A program made the position numbers and the translations under genes. Below, piece by piece: positions 32,790-44,335 of a stretch of DNA of 64,000 nucleotides. Source of the stretch: Saccharolobus caldissimus (lineage in GTDB: Archaea; Thermoproteota; Thermoprotei_A; Sulfolobales; Sulfolobaceae); the NCBI RefSeq assembly GCF_020886315.1, contig NZ_AP025226.1, forward strand, positions 310,001 to 374,000, in the 5' to 3' direction. Each line of letters starts with the position of its first letter. Within the stretch, counting starts at the first letter, position 1. Under the pieces are notes generated by a model that was given only the letters and a program-made list of their open reading frames with translations, made no database searches and had not been told where the DNA came from.

Positions 32790-33706
32790 TAGTAGGTGGT
32801 GGAATAGCTGGGCTGTTGCTGGCTTATAAGTTAAGGGACCTAAATCCTATTGTATTCGATAGAAGGCGTAATGCAGGGAAGAAGTGCACTGGAATAATAA
32901 GTTATGAAACTTTTTTAAAATTAGGAGTAAGTAAGGAATTTGTAGATAGATTCTTTAACTTAATAGAAATAAAATATGATAATAAGTATTCAGTATATGT
33001 AAACACTAATATTTTAAGATTAAATAGAGAAAAATTAGAATTATGGTTAGATAATGAGGTTAAGACTAAAAGACCTGTAAATGTTATAGTTAAAGAAAAT
33101 TTAATAATTGCAGGAAATGAGAAATTTAGTGGAACAGTAGTTGATTGTAGTGGATGGAAAGGAAAGGCTAAATGGTTAAAGGCTATAGAATACTTAGTAG
33201 AACCAATTAATGAAGAGAAGATAACAGTCTATCTAGATAGAAGGAATGTAGGAGGATTTAGTTGGATAGTACCTTTACCTTATGGTACCCTCATAGGTTC
33301 AATATCATATAATGATCCACGACCTTTCTTACCTAATATTGAAAAAAGAGTGTTAGATATGCATGGAGGGTCAATCCCTAGAGTCTTACCCGATTTTAAA
33401 CCTAAAACGTTAAAGCTGGGGGACTCAACTGGACTTATTAAAACGTTTACGGGTGGGGGTATATTTAGTATAGCCTCATTGCTATCACCCTTAGTAAGAG
33501 GCATATATAATAACGACTTTAATGAGTATTATGATACTTACAATAAACTAGCTAAAGAGATAAGGAGACAATATTATATTACTAACGTTTTAGAATACAC
33601 GTGGAGATTTCTTCCATTAATATTTAAAATATACAATGGAAAGACAATAAGAGTATCAGAAGAATTTGACATGCACTCATTTCTTATTAGAAGGATTCCT
33701 CACTAA
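32774..33706 (+). CDS. Geranylgeranyl reductase-like FAD oxidoreductase, no canonical start codon
   Basis: FAD-dependent oxidoreductase of the geranylgeranyl reductase family, which saturates isoprenoid chains of archaeal lipids. It has a Rossmann motif VGGGIAGLL at the N-terminus, [16 protein letters not shown], and the family's [15 protein letters not shown]. The first canonical start, TTG 32816, falls inside the Rossmann motif. The frame is open back to TAG 32771, and the only plausible starts are ATC 32774 or 32777, seven bases after GAGG at 32763-32766. DGGGP synthase is close by, which supports a lipid role. Confidence 0.78.
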   Translation: MIGVLIVGGGIAGLLLAYKLRDLNPIVFDRRRNAGKKCTGIISYETFLKLGVSKEFVDRFFNLIEIKYDNKYSVYVNTNILRLNREKLELWLDNEVKTKRPVNVIVKENLIIAGNEKFSGTVVDCSGWKGKAKWLKAIEYLVEPINEEKITVYLDRRNVGGFSWIVPLPYGTLIGSISYNDPRPFLPNIEKRVLDMHGGSIPRVLPDFKPKTLKLGDSTGLIKTFTGGGIFSIASLLSPLVRGIYNNDFNEYYDTYNKLAKEIRRQYYITNVLEYTWRFLPLIFKIYNGKTIRVSEEFDMHSFLIRRIPH

Positions 33707-33883
33707 GTTATAGCAACCTTCCCCTCTCTCTATTATTCCCATTTCTAGTAATTTACTTATAACAGCCTGAGGATTTGAAACTCCTCTAGCTTTTAAATCT
33801 ATTGTAGCTATTATCTCACCTACTGATACGTAAGTTTTAAAATAATCAATAGCAATTTCAATTTCCTTTTGACTAACAGACAT
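33677..33883 (-). CDS. Small winged-helix-like protein
   Basis: A 68-residue protein (from ATG 33883, [18 protein letters not shown] 33907 is an alternative). The pattern [37 protein letters not shown] reads as a compact wHTH, suitable for DNA or protein binding. I cannot assign a function. It overlaps the end of the GGR-like gene by 30 bases and is divergent from the DGGGP synthase gene. Confidence 0.65.
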   Translation of the reverse strand: MSVSQKEIEIAIDYFKTYVSVGEIIATIDLKARGVSNPQAVISKLLEMGIIERGEGCYNLVRNPSNKK

Positions 33884-33918
33884 AAGATATATTAAGTTAA
33901 TACTCATTTAACGTTATC

Positions 33919-34755
33919 GTGAGTTTAAAATCATACATACAATTAGTGAGAATTCATAACGTTATAGGTGCTGCATTAGGCTCAGTAATGGGTTTTTTAG
34001 TTTCATCTGAATGGAAATTTGAGCCAAAACAGATTGTCCTCTCAGCACTGGTAGTAGGTTTTATCGCTGCAGGAGGTTACGTTATAAATGACGTTTATGA
34101 CGTTGACATAGACAAAATAAATAAACCTTATAGGCCAATTCCTTCTGGTAAGGTGTCAATTAAGTCAGCGAGAATACTAGCCTTGATTATGTTCATCTTA
34201 GGTTTATTTCTATCTCTTTTCTTAGGAATTTATGATTTCATCTTAGCGTTACTAGTTATAATAGGCTTATTTTATTATGCTAAAAAGTTAAAAAGAAGCG
34301 GGTTTTACGGTAATTTACTAGTTGCTACTACAACAGCTTTGTCAATATTTTACGGAGGACTTGCGTTCTTTTCTGGAAATTGGTTTGAGAGAATAGTAAT
34401 ACCCACGTTTTATTCCTTCTTTCTAACATTAGCTAGGGAAATAGTTAAGGGTATAGAAGATTATGAAGGAGATAAAGTTAATAATGTTAGAACATTGGCC
34501 ACAACTTTAGGTGTGCAGAAATCGTGGAAAATAGCTAAACTCCTTCTAGTGATTTTAATATTAATCTCTCCACTCCCTTTTTTTATGGGATTTAATATCA
34601 TTTATATAATTCTTCTTATAGGAGTTTTTTTACCATTTACAATTCTTTCAGTAATCCAAAAGGAGACAATAGAAGGAGCAGCTAAGGCTAGAACATATTT
34701 AAAAATATCAGCGATATCTGGGATAATTGCATTTTTATTGGGAAGTTTACCGTAA
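33919..34755 (+). CDS. Digeranylgeranylglyceryl phosphate synthase (UbiA family)
   Basis: Membrane prenyltransferase that attaches the second geranylgeranyl chain in archaeal lipid synthesis. The 278-residue protein has about eight membrane helices, the first Asp-rich motif [21 protein letters not shown] near residue 58, and a second motif [12 protein letters not shown] near 181. The start is GTG. Its neighbour the GGR-like oxidoreductase would reduce the product's double bonds. Confidence 0.9.
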   Translation: MSLKSYIQLVRIHNVIGAALGSVMGFLVSSEWKFEPKQIVLSALVVGFIAAGGYVINDVYDVDIDKINKPYRPIPSGKVSIKSARILALIMFILGLFLSLFLGIYDFILALLVIIGLFYYAKKLKRSGFYGNLLVATTTALSIFYGGLAFFSGNWFERIVIPTFYSFFLTLAREIVKGIEDYEGDKVNNVRTLATTLGVQKSWKIAKLLLVILILISPLPFFMGFNIIYIILLIGVFLPFTILSVIQKETIEGAAKARTYLKISAISGIIAFLLGSLP

Positions 34756-34758
34756 CGT

Positions 34759-35736
34759 TTAAAGATTAACTTGCTTATCTACTATATGCCTATATCCTCC
34801 TTTTACACCTACTATTCTTATATTTACAATATTTGTTTTCTTATTTTGCCAAGATTGTAATGGTAACTTGAGATCAAAACTACTATTAGAGTTGATATTA
34901 TTGAATGACTTAAAATGTGCTTGTATTCCATTTATCATTATATTTACTATTAGTTTATCTAAATTGATTTCACTATTATTTCTGAGTATAAGATGAATAT
35001 AACCTCCATCAATTTTACTATCCACATCTATGTTTATTTTAGGTACTTTTTCTGTTAAACTGTAAGAGGCTAGAATAACTCCATAATCCTTCTCATTTGT
35101 AGATTCTAAGGAGGCTACTAATTCTCGCTTACCCTCGACCTCTACCTCATCGCTGTCATTACTAGGAGATGAGTTATAAATTATATTTCCATTATTATCA
35201 GTAAATTTCAAATTACCGAATTTACTTTCATTTTTTACTATAAAATATGATTTGTCTAATAAAGGAAATACTACTTTTTCATTAGGATTTAATATTAGTG
35301 AACCTATACTTAACTTATATTTAGTGTTAAAACCTTCTATTTTATAGAAAGAAATAGTACTCACGTTAAGCACACTAAGGGTATGAATAGAAGGGTGAGA
35401 GATTATTATGTCGTGCCTACCCTCCTTAATTATCGGAGTTATATCATAAATTATAGTAGATAATATTTGATTATCATTTGTTTCTACTTCAAAATTAGGC
35501 TTGAACTCTTTAGTAAGTGAGAAATTATCTAACCATAGTCTCCATCTAGGTATGTAAGATTTTTCATGTTTCACTTGAATTATTACATATAACTTATAAG
35601 GTTTATATGGTATATCTATTGGGAAACTTGTTTCTTTATGAATAGAGTTTAGTTTAACGGTTTTAGTGAAGGATTGATAGTCCACAGAACCATCAAAGTC
35701 CCCTTCGTCAAGTAACACTAACTCTCCTTTAGGCAT
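34759..35736 (-). CDS. Unknown beta-rich protein
   Basis: A 325-residue protein rich in beta strands, Asn, Ser and Lys. It appears to hold two or three beta-sandwich domains: an N-terminal region with conserved Trp residues (YIPRWRLWLDNFS), and a C-terminal immunoglobulin-like part (INIDVDSKIDGGYIHLILRNNSE). There is no signal peptide or membrane anchor and no catalytic motif. Its stop is three bases from that of the DGGGP synthase gene. Function unknown. Confidence 0.65.
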   Translation of the reverse strand: MPKGELVLLDEGDFDGSVDYQSFTKTVKLNSIHKETSFPIDIPYKPYKLYVIIQVKHEKSYIPRWRLWLDNFSLTKEFKPNFEVETNDNQILSTIIYDITPIIKEGRHDIIISHPSIHTLSVLNVSTISFYKIEGFNTKYKLSIGSLILNPNEKVVFPLLDKSYFIVKNESKFGNLKFTDNNGNIIYNSSPSNDSDEVEVEGKRELVASLESTNEKDYGVILASYSLTEKVPKINIDVDSKIDGGYIHLILRNNSEINLDKLIVNIMINGIQAHFKSFNNINSNSSFDLKLPLQSWQNKKTNIVNIRIVGVKGGYRHIVDKQVNL

Positions 35737-35770
35737 ACATAAAAAGAGTAATTGCTAGAAAATAAAATGA

Positions 35771-36577
35771 ATGCTAGGAAAAGTCCTTCAGTTAATCAAA
35801 AGATCAGATATAGTAGCGGAGGTGCTAGATGCAAGAGAACCATCTTTAACTAGGTCAAAGAAAATTGAGAATTTTGCAATAAAAAACAATAAAAAGGTAT
35901 TATTAATTCTAAATAAGGGAGACTTAGTACCTTTATGGGTCCTTAAAGCCTGGAAACAATATTTCGAAAGCAATGAAGATATAAAGACTATTTACATATC
36001 TTCTACGCATCATTTGGGAACTAAAGTCCTAAGGGATGCAATGAAAGCGCTACTAAAAGGACAGAAGGGAATAGTATTATTTGTAGGTTATCCTAAAACT
36101 GGAAAATCATCTATAATAAATGCACTTAAAGGTAAACATTCTGCCTTCACATCTGCACATCCTTTAGAATACGGTTATACGAAAACTATCCAGTTATTTA
36201 AAATAGATAATAAAATATATGCGTGGGATACACCAGGTGTTATACCACCAGATGGAGATGAGTTAGAGAAGATAATTAGAGGTTATAATGTAGATAGATT
36301 AGAAGATCCAGTTAAACCTGCACTTCTCCTCATAGAAAGGATATTAAAATTCACCTCAGCAGCCATTTTAAAGCAAATTTATAAGACTGAATTCTCAGAC
36401 CCTTACGATCTATTAGTAAAAATAGCTACAAAAAGGGGATGGATAAATAAAACAGATAAAGAACCCAATGTTGAGATGGCCGCTAAAGCAATAATTAGAG
36501 ATTTCCATGAGGGCAAAATTACTTATTATACCCTTCCTCCAAGTCTAAATAGAGATGATAAAAGTAGTAGTGTTTGA
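35771..36577 (+). CDS. Circularly permuted GTPase (YlqF/RbgA-like)
   Basis: A 268-residue GTPase with motif order G4-G5-G1-G3: NKGD near residue 57, then GYPKTGKSS near 106 and DTPG near 158. This is the circularly permuted YlqF/RbgA/YawG group, which acts in large ribosomal subunit assembly. The N-terminus [23 protein letters not shown] is typical. It overlaps the HAD gene downstream by 23 bases. Confidence 0.88.
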   Translation: MLGKVLQLIKRSDIVAEVLDAREPSLTRSKKIENFAIKNNKKVLLILNKGDLVPLWVLKAWKQYFESNEDIKTIYISSTHHLGTKVLRDAMKALLKGQKGIVLFVGYPKTGKSSIINALKGKHSAFTSAHPLEYGYTKTIQLFKIDNKIYAWDTPGVIPPDGDELEKIIRGYNVDRLEDPVKPALLLIERILKFTSAAILKQIYKTEFSDPYDLLVKIATKRGWINKTDKEPNVEMAAKAIIRDFHEGKITYYTLPPSLNRDDKSSSV

Positions 36578-37052
36578 CGCTGATAAGACATTATGGGATC
36601 ATCATAATGTATCGGAATTTGAGGAACCTTTAAAGTTAGTAGATGCTAACACTATAGAAGATTCTAAGGGAAGAGTATTACATTTATACCCAGAAGTAAG
36701 GGAGGTACTTAAAGAATTAAAAAATAAAGGCTTAATATTGGGTTTAGCTACATGGAATACGGAAGAAAAAATCATCAGGATATTAACTATGCTTGATCTT
36801 ATACAATATTTTGATATAATAGTAGCAAGAACATATCCATATAAATTTTTGATGTTAAGTGATATAATAATAGAGATACACAAAAGAAACATTCATGTAA
36901 AACCTAATGAAATATTATTCCTTGACGATAGAAGAGGACATTTCGGAAATGTGTGGTTATATTTAGGTAATGTAAAATGTTTAGAAATGTGGAAAGATAT
37001 AACACGATATAGAGATATATTTAATATATTGAATGATGCTACTAATGAATAG
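36555..37052 (+). CDS. HAD phosphatase, MDP-1-like
   Basis: A 165-residue HAD-superfamily protein. Motif I is FDADKTLW near residue 7 (Asp nucleophile and second Asp), motif II sits in GLATWN, and the acidic motif is [12 protein letters not shown] near 122. The short form with DADKTLW and ATWNTEE resembles magnesium-dependent phosphatase-1, which removes phosphate from protein tyrosine or sugars. Physiological substrate unknown. Co-transcribed with the GTPase upstream. Confidence 0.83.
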   Translation: MIKVVVFDADKTLWDHHNVSEFEEPLKLVDANTIEDSKGRVLHLYPEVREVLKELKNKGLILGLATWNTEEKIIRILTMLDLIQYFDIIVARTYPYKFLMLSDIIIEIHKRNIHVKPNEILFLDDRRGHFGNVWLYLGNVKCLEMWKDITRYRDIFNILNDATNE

Positions 37053-37263
37053 TTTTTATTAGAAACTTTATGTTAACTAAACAAAAATATAAAAAAGTTT
37101 AAAAACACTTAAACTGAAAGAGATAGGCGTGAAAGAGATGGTGGGTGATTTCTCCCTCCAAGTTTAATAAATTTCATAAATATAAGAAAAATATTTATAA
37201 GTCAAATGTCAAAGTTTGTATATCCCATTATATTATACTATTGTTTAATATCAAATGAGGTGA
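37053..37263. promoter_or_regulatory. ilv operon leader region with two TATA boxes and a short hairpin
   Basis: A first TATA-like box, GTTTAAAAAC, lies at 37097-37106. It predicts a start near 37128, next to a 12-codon frame GTG...TAA at 37130-37168. Within it GGTGGG and CCCTCC (37140-37159) could form a small imperfect hairpin. A second box, ATATTTATAAG, lies at 37191-37201 and predicts a start near 37221. A perfect GAGGTGA at 37257-37263 precedes ilvB. Confidence 0.45.
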
Positions 37264-37269
37264 ATGAAA

Positions 37270-38965
37270 TTGCCAACTGGTGCTAGAATTTTAGTAGACG
37301 CATTAAAGAGAGAAGGTGTTAAGGTGATATTTGGAATACCAGGTCTATCAAATATGCAAATCTATGATGCTTTTGTAGAAGACCTTCAAAGTGGTGAATT
37401 AAGGCACGTATTAATGAGGCATGAACAAGCTGCCGCTCATGCAGCGGACGGATATGCTAGAGCGTCTGGATTTCCAGGCGTTTGTACAGCAACCTCTGGC
37501 CCAGGCGCTACTAACTTAACAACTGGATTAATAACTGCATATTGGGATAGTTCACCGGTAATAGCAATAACTGGTAATGTGCCTAGAGCAGTAATGGGAA
37601 AAATGGCTTTTCAAGAAGCGGATGCTATGGGAGTTTTCGAGAACGTGAGTAAGTATGTTATAGGTATAAAAAGAATCGATGAAATACCACAATGGGTTAA
37701 AAACGCTTTCTATATAGCAACTACTGGAAGACCAGGACCAGTAGTAATAGACATTCCTAGGGATATATTCTATGAGAAATTAGACGAAGTAAAATGGCCT
37801 GATAAACCAATAGTAAAAGGATATAGGGAGTTTAAAACTATAATAGACCCGTTAGCATTAAAAAAAGCTGCAGAACTACTGATAAATGCAGATAGACCAA
37901 TAATCCTTGTAGGTACCGGTGTTGTATGGTCTAATGCTACACCAGAAGTTTTAGAATTGGCTGAATTATTACACATACCTATAGTTTCTACGTTCCCTGG
38001 AAAAAGTGCTATTCCTCATGATCACCCTCTATATTTTGGACCTATGGGTTACTATGGAAGGGCTGAAGCATCAATGGCCGCTTTAGAGTCAGATGTCATG
38101 TTAGTAGTAGGAGCTAGATTTAGTGATAGAACTTTTACTTCTTATGATGAAATGATTGAAACTAGAAAGAAATTTATAATGATAAATATTGATCCTACTG
38201 ATGGCGAAAAAGCGATAAAGGTAGATGTTGGACTTTATGGGAATGCAAAGATCATACTAAGAGAGTTGATAAATGTTATAGTTAAGTTAGGTGAAAAAAG
38301 AGATAAATCTTCCTGGCTAAAAAGAGTTAAGGAATATAAAGAGTACTACTCACAATTTTATTATCATGATGAAAATGGTAAACTAAAACCGTGGAAAATA
38401 TTAAAAACTATTAGGCAAACCTTACCTAGAGACGCCATAGTTACTACCGGAGTAGGACAGCATCAAATGTGGGCTGAAGTATTTTGGGAAGTTTTAGAAC
38501 CTAGAACGTTTCTAACGTCATCTGGGATGGGAACAATGGGATTTGGACTTCCTGCTGCAATGGGAGCTAAGCTTGCTAGACCAGATAAGGTTGTAGTAGA
38601 TTTAGATGGTGACGGATCATTTTTAATGACTGGAACTAATTTAGCAACTGCAGTGGACGAAAACATTCCAGTAATTGCAGTAATATTTGATAATAGAACT
38701 TTAGGCCTAGTTAGGCAAGTTCAAGATCTGTTCTTCGGAAGAAGGATAGTAGGGGTAGATTATGGCCCTTCACCTGACTTCGTTAAATTAGCTGAGGCTT
38801 TTGGAGCTTTAGGTTTTAATGCAACAAGTTATGAGGAAATAGAAAAATCATTAAAGACTGCAATAAAAGAAAATGTGCCCGCAGTAATTAGAGTGCCCGT
38901 GGATAAAGAAGAATTAGCCTTACCTACTTTACCTCCAGGTGGAAGATTAAGGCAGGTGATATTAC

Positions 38966-38988
<23 letters not shown>
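37270..38988 (+). CDS. ilvB: Acetolactate synthase large subunit
   Basis: ThDP-dependent enzyme making acetolactate or acetohydroxybutyrate, first common step of branched-chain amino acid synthesis. The 572-residue protein has the catalytic Glu in MRHEQAAAHAADGYARA near residue 45, the FAD/central domain, and the ThDP-magnesium motif GDGSFLMTGTNLATAV near 447. TTG 37270 is my start because the GAGGTGA site is six bases before it; ATG 37264 directly abuts the site. It overlaps ilvN by 23 bases. Confidence 0.95.
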
Positions 38989-40337
<1,349 letters not shown>

Positions 40338-40355
40338 TTTTCTTCTATCTTATTT

Positions 40356-40790
40356 GTGAATGATAGAAAAAGAAAAGGTTCTTCAGTTGAGAGAGAGGTT
40401 GTAAGTAAATTAAGGGAGAAAGGATTTGCTGTATTAAGGGCTCCAGCCAGTGGTAGTAAGAGAAAAGATCCAGTACCAGATATTGTGGCTTTAAAAAATG
40501 GGGTAATTATTCTCATTGAGGTGAAAAGTATAAGAGAAGGAAATAAAATTTACATCAGAAAGGAACAAGCTGAGGGGATAATGGATTTCGCTAAAAAGAG
40601 CGGGGGAATTTTATTTATTGGCATAAAGAAGCCCAGAGTACTGAAATTTATCCCATTTAATAAATTAAGGAAAACTGAATCTGGAAATTATGTTGTAGAC
40701 TTAGGTTCTATAAATGAGGGACTTGATATAGAAGGTTTAGTTAGAATAGTAGAATCTAAAATAAGTAAAACACTAGATAATTTTCTATAA
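40356..40790 (+). CDS. hjc: Holliday junction resolvase Hjc
   Basis: Structure-selective endonuclease cutting four-way DNA junctions. The 144-residue protein has the nuclease core: Glu in SSVEREVVSKL near residue 12, then DPVPDIVALKNGVIILIEVKS with the Asp and Glu-x-Lys metal site. It also has the RAPASGS DNA-binding loop. It starts at GTG. It converges with the PINA gene (5 bases between stops), the same pairing I recall from Sulfolobus islandicus, where the proteins interact. Confidence 0.95.
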   Translation: MNDRKRKGSSVEREVVSKLREKGFAVLRAPASGSKRKDPVPDIVALKNGVIILIEVKSIREGNKIYIRKEQAEGIMDFAKKSGGILFIGIKKPRVLKFIPFNKLRKTESGNYVVDLGSINEGLDIEGLVRIVESKISKTLDNFL

Positions 40791-40795
40791 TTGTT

Positions 40796-42328
40796 CTAAT
40801 CTGCTAATCTTATCTTTATTCTTATATTATTCTTCTTCTCTAATCTCTTTAATCTTTGAACCAGTTTTCTATTATACTTACCTATTTCGTCTTTAGGTAT
40901 AATTATAACATATTCCCCGTCTTCATATTTGACTGTTGCACCAGGGATTACATTATTTACTATTTTAGATATTTTAAATTCCATATTTGACGTTGATATT
41001 CCCTTACTAACCGGGACTATCATTGTTTGTTCTCCGAATACATAGATTTCGTACTCTGTATTTCCAGTAGCTAAGTCTTTTATTTCTACTACTGGTCTAG
41101 CTAAGTCGGCCTCCTTTAACCCTGCAGGAACTTTTACGGTCATCTCTAGTGTATATACTTTACTAACATTACCTGAATGGATAAATATTATAGTATCTAA
41201 AATATTAGGGATAGTGCCTATATCTACCCTATTTACAAACCTGTGTATGGCATCTATGGGCGAGGTAGCGTGAACTACGCCTATCATACCAACTCCCGCT
41301 AATCTTAAATCAACATATAATTTGAAATCCTCATCATTTCTCATTTCATCATAAACTGTATAATCTGGCCTGCTAAGTAATAATATATCATGCAGCTCTC
41401 CTATTTCAGCATAATTCTTAGAATACTGTGTTATGTCTGGAGGTAAATGCATATCCCTTGGCGACTCTATCGTCTTTACTATTTTACCTAACCTCATATA
41501 GTACTCTGCTAACGCCTGAGCAAAGGTCGTTTTACCCATGCCTGGGGCTCCAGCTATAATTATACCCTCAGCTCTTTCCTGCAATCTCTTTAATAACCTA
41601 TCATCTAAGTTATATTCCTCTAACCTTTTCCTAACTACTGGTTTAGTAATAGTAATTTCCCATCCATCACTTAATGGTGGCCTAGTTATTACTACCCTAT
41701 AATTTCCTAACTGTATAATAAGAGATCCTTTTCTCTCTATTTCTATAAAAGACCCTTTTATAAATCTAACAGAATTAATTATCTCATTTGCTATTTGTTT
41801 TACATCTTTAGATAAGAGTGGTTTATCAGAAAGATTTACGAATTTCCAATTACCTGGTTTACCTTTTTTAGCTCTAGGTACAGTGTCTTCTTTAATATGA
41901 ACGCTCATGGTTTCGTTATCAAACAAAGACTCAAACGACAATTGTTGATCTAAAGGTTGTAGAAAATAATACTGTAAACCCATGATTTCGCATATTTTCC
42001 TTTGTATTTCATCAGCGGTTACAATTACACATCCCTTCTCAATACAGTACTCACGTATAATTTCATTAGTCTCACCTCTCTTTGAATCCTCACCTACAAT
42101 TTCAAATCCTACTAGAATTCTCTCCGTTACTTCCTTTATTCTTCTAACCTCATCAAGAGCGATCTCAGCACTAACTAAACCCTCGTTACTTTCCCTTTCC
42201 AGTTCTGCTATGAGCGTTTTATGAATTAGTACATTGCCATTAACTAGACCTCTTTCTAAATATCTAGAAAATCCATATAATAATGCACTCTTATCTAACA
42301 TTAAGTCATTCAAAATTCGAATCCCCAC
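40796..42328 (-). CDS. PIN-domain ATPase PINA (Holliday junction branch migration)
   Basis: A 510-residue protein of the PINA family. An N-terminal PIN domain (residues 1-140, with GCVIVTADE) is followed by a secretion-type ATPase with Walker A GAPGMGKTT near residue 257 and Walker B-like PDYTVYDEM near 323, then a C-terminal KH-like domain (VKYEDGEYVIIIPKDEIGKYN). The S. islandicus homologue is a hexameric motor that migrates Holliday junctions and stimulates Hjc. Start GTG 42328. hjc is the convergent neighbour. Confidence 0.9.
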   Translation of the reverse strand: MGIRILNDLMLDKSALLYGFSRYLERGLVNGNVLIHKTLIAELERESNEGLVSAEIALDEVRRIKEVTERILVGFEIVGEDSKRGETNEIIREYCIEKGCVIVTADEIQRKICEIMGLQYYFLQPLDQQLSFESLFDNETMSVHIKEDTVPRAKKGKPGNWKFVNLSDKPLLSKDVKQIANEIINSVRFIKGSFIEIERKGSLIIQLGNYRVVITRPPLSDGWEITITKPVVRKRLEEYNLDDRLLKRLQERAEGIIIAGAPGMGKTTFAQALAEYYMRLGKIVKTIESPRDMHLPPDITQYSKNYAEIGELHDILLLSRPDYTVYDEMRNDEDFKLYVDLRLAGVGMIGVVHATSPIDAIHRFVNRVDIGTIPNILDTIIFIHSGNVSKVYTLEMTVKVPAGLKEADLARPVVEIKDLATGNTEYEIYVFGEQTMIVPVSKGISTSNMEFKISKIVNNVIPGATVKYEDGEYVIIIPKDEIGKYNRKLVQRLKRLEKKNNIRIKIRLAD

Positions 42329-42365
42329 TTTTCCATCCTACTCTATAAATGTAAATAATAAAAAA

Positions 42366-42964
<599 letters not shown>

Positions 42965-42968
<4 letters not shown>

Positions 42969-43981
42969 AATCCCCTCACTTGAAGAAGCTCTTCTGGTTT
43001 CAACGATTTTATATCAATACCCATCATACTCTTTTGCTCGCTTATCATTTTTTGAGCTTCTAAAACAATTTCTGGATATTCCCAACAAGCAGTAGCCAAA
43101 ACTATTGCTTTTGCTCTTTCCTCTGGATCTTGACTTTTGAATATACCAGAACCTACAAATATTCCATCAGCACCTAGCCACATCATTAATGCAGCATCAG
43201 CTGGAGTAGCTATTCCACCTGCAGCGAAATTAACAACTGGTAATCTTTTAAGTTTAGCAGTAAGTTCTACTAATTGATAAGGAACTTGGTATTCTCTAGC
43301 CTTCTTAATCCTATCCTCTTCTACCATGCTTACTAGACCCCTTATTTCGCTATTTATTAGTTTAATATGCTTTACAGCTTCGCTTACATTACCTGTTCCA
43401 GCTTCACCTTTAGTTCTTATCATTGACGCTCCCTCAGAGATTCTTCTTAAAGCTTCACCTAAATTTCTCGCCCCATTAACAAATGGTACCTTAAATTCCC
43501 ATTTATTGATATGATGTTCCTCATCAGCGGGCGTTAACACCTCGCTCTCATCTATCATATCTACGCCTAACGCTTCTAGCACTTTAGCCTCATAGTAATG
43601 TCCTATTCTTACCTTCGCCATAACTGGTATGGTAATTGAATTCATTACCTCCTCAATTACTTTAGGATCTGCCATTCTAGCTACTCCTCCGGATTTTCTA
43701 ACATCATAAGGTAATTTATCTAATACCATTACAGCTACAGCCCCTGCTTCTTCTGCTATCTGAGCTTGTTGAACGTTAGTAACATCCATCACTACTCCTC
43801 CTTTCTGAAATATAGGAAATGCGTGCTTAACTCTAGTAGTTCCAGTAGAAATCTCAGTAATTTCCTTCTTAAATTCTGGAAGATATTCCAATAATCCACT
43901 ATCCTTTATAATATCTTTAACTTCAGCCAGTTTATAGAAAAAATCTTCAATTTCAGCAAAAGATATCTCGTAAAGTCTCAT
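42965..43981 (-). CDS. pdxS: Pyridoxal 5'-phosphate synthase lyase subunit
   Basis: Dodecameric TIM barrel that builds PLP from ribose 5-phosphate, glyceraldehyde 3-phosphate and ammonia. The 338-residue protein has the Schiff-base lysines in [13 protein letters not shown] near residue 133 and [11 protein letters not shown], and phosphate sites [14 protein letters not shown] and GSGIFKS. About 40 residues at the N-terminus ([19 protein letters not shown]) exceed the common family start. Confidence 0.97.
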
Positions 43982-44013
43982 ACATTTCAGCTTTCTTTCT
44001 ACTATTTAAAAAC

Positions 44014-44301
44014 TTATGTTAAACGTGCTTTTTGCTTTCTCTCATTTTCTGCTCTTATCTTTATAATACCTAGGAATATCGCACAATTTATACAATAGCA
44101 CTTGGTAACTGGATATCTGGCTATAATTGCTCCTTTCTTCTCTAACTCTGAAGCAAGAGAAGGATCAACTGGACTGTACATTTTAGTTACGCATATAGCT
44201 TTGTCCTCCGGCACTCTGGCTCCACATTGATCACAAGAAACATATCCTACATGGCCCTTATCTCCTTTTCTTCTTCCTCTATTCTCTCTTTTCTTAGGCA
44301 A
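44014..44301 (-). CDS. Ribosomal protein eS26
   Basis: A 95-residue small-subunit protein of the S26e family, shared by crenarchaea and eukaryotes. It has a basic start (PKKRENRGRRKGDKG), then CDQCGARVPEDKAI with a zinc CxxC, and the partner CYCINCA near residue 70. eS26 sits at the mRNA exit site near the 3' end of 16S rRNA. It lies between pdxS and proS on the same strand. Confidence 0.94.
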   Translation of the reverse strand: MPKKRENRGRRKGDKGHVGYVSCDQCGARVPEDKAICVTKMYSPVDPSLASELEKKGAIIARYPVTKCYCINCAIFLGIIKIRAENERKQKARLT

Positions 44302-44335
44302 ATTTGCACCCTATTTAATTCACACTATTTAATGT

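Noticed and set aside
37128-37168. C/D box sRNA in the ilvB leader
   Set aside because: No pair of RUGAUGA and CUGA boxes with proper spacing is present, only a GGGTGATT sequence.
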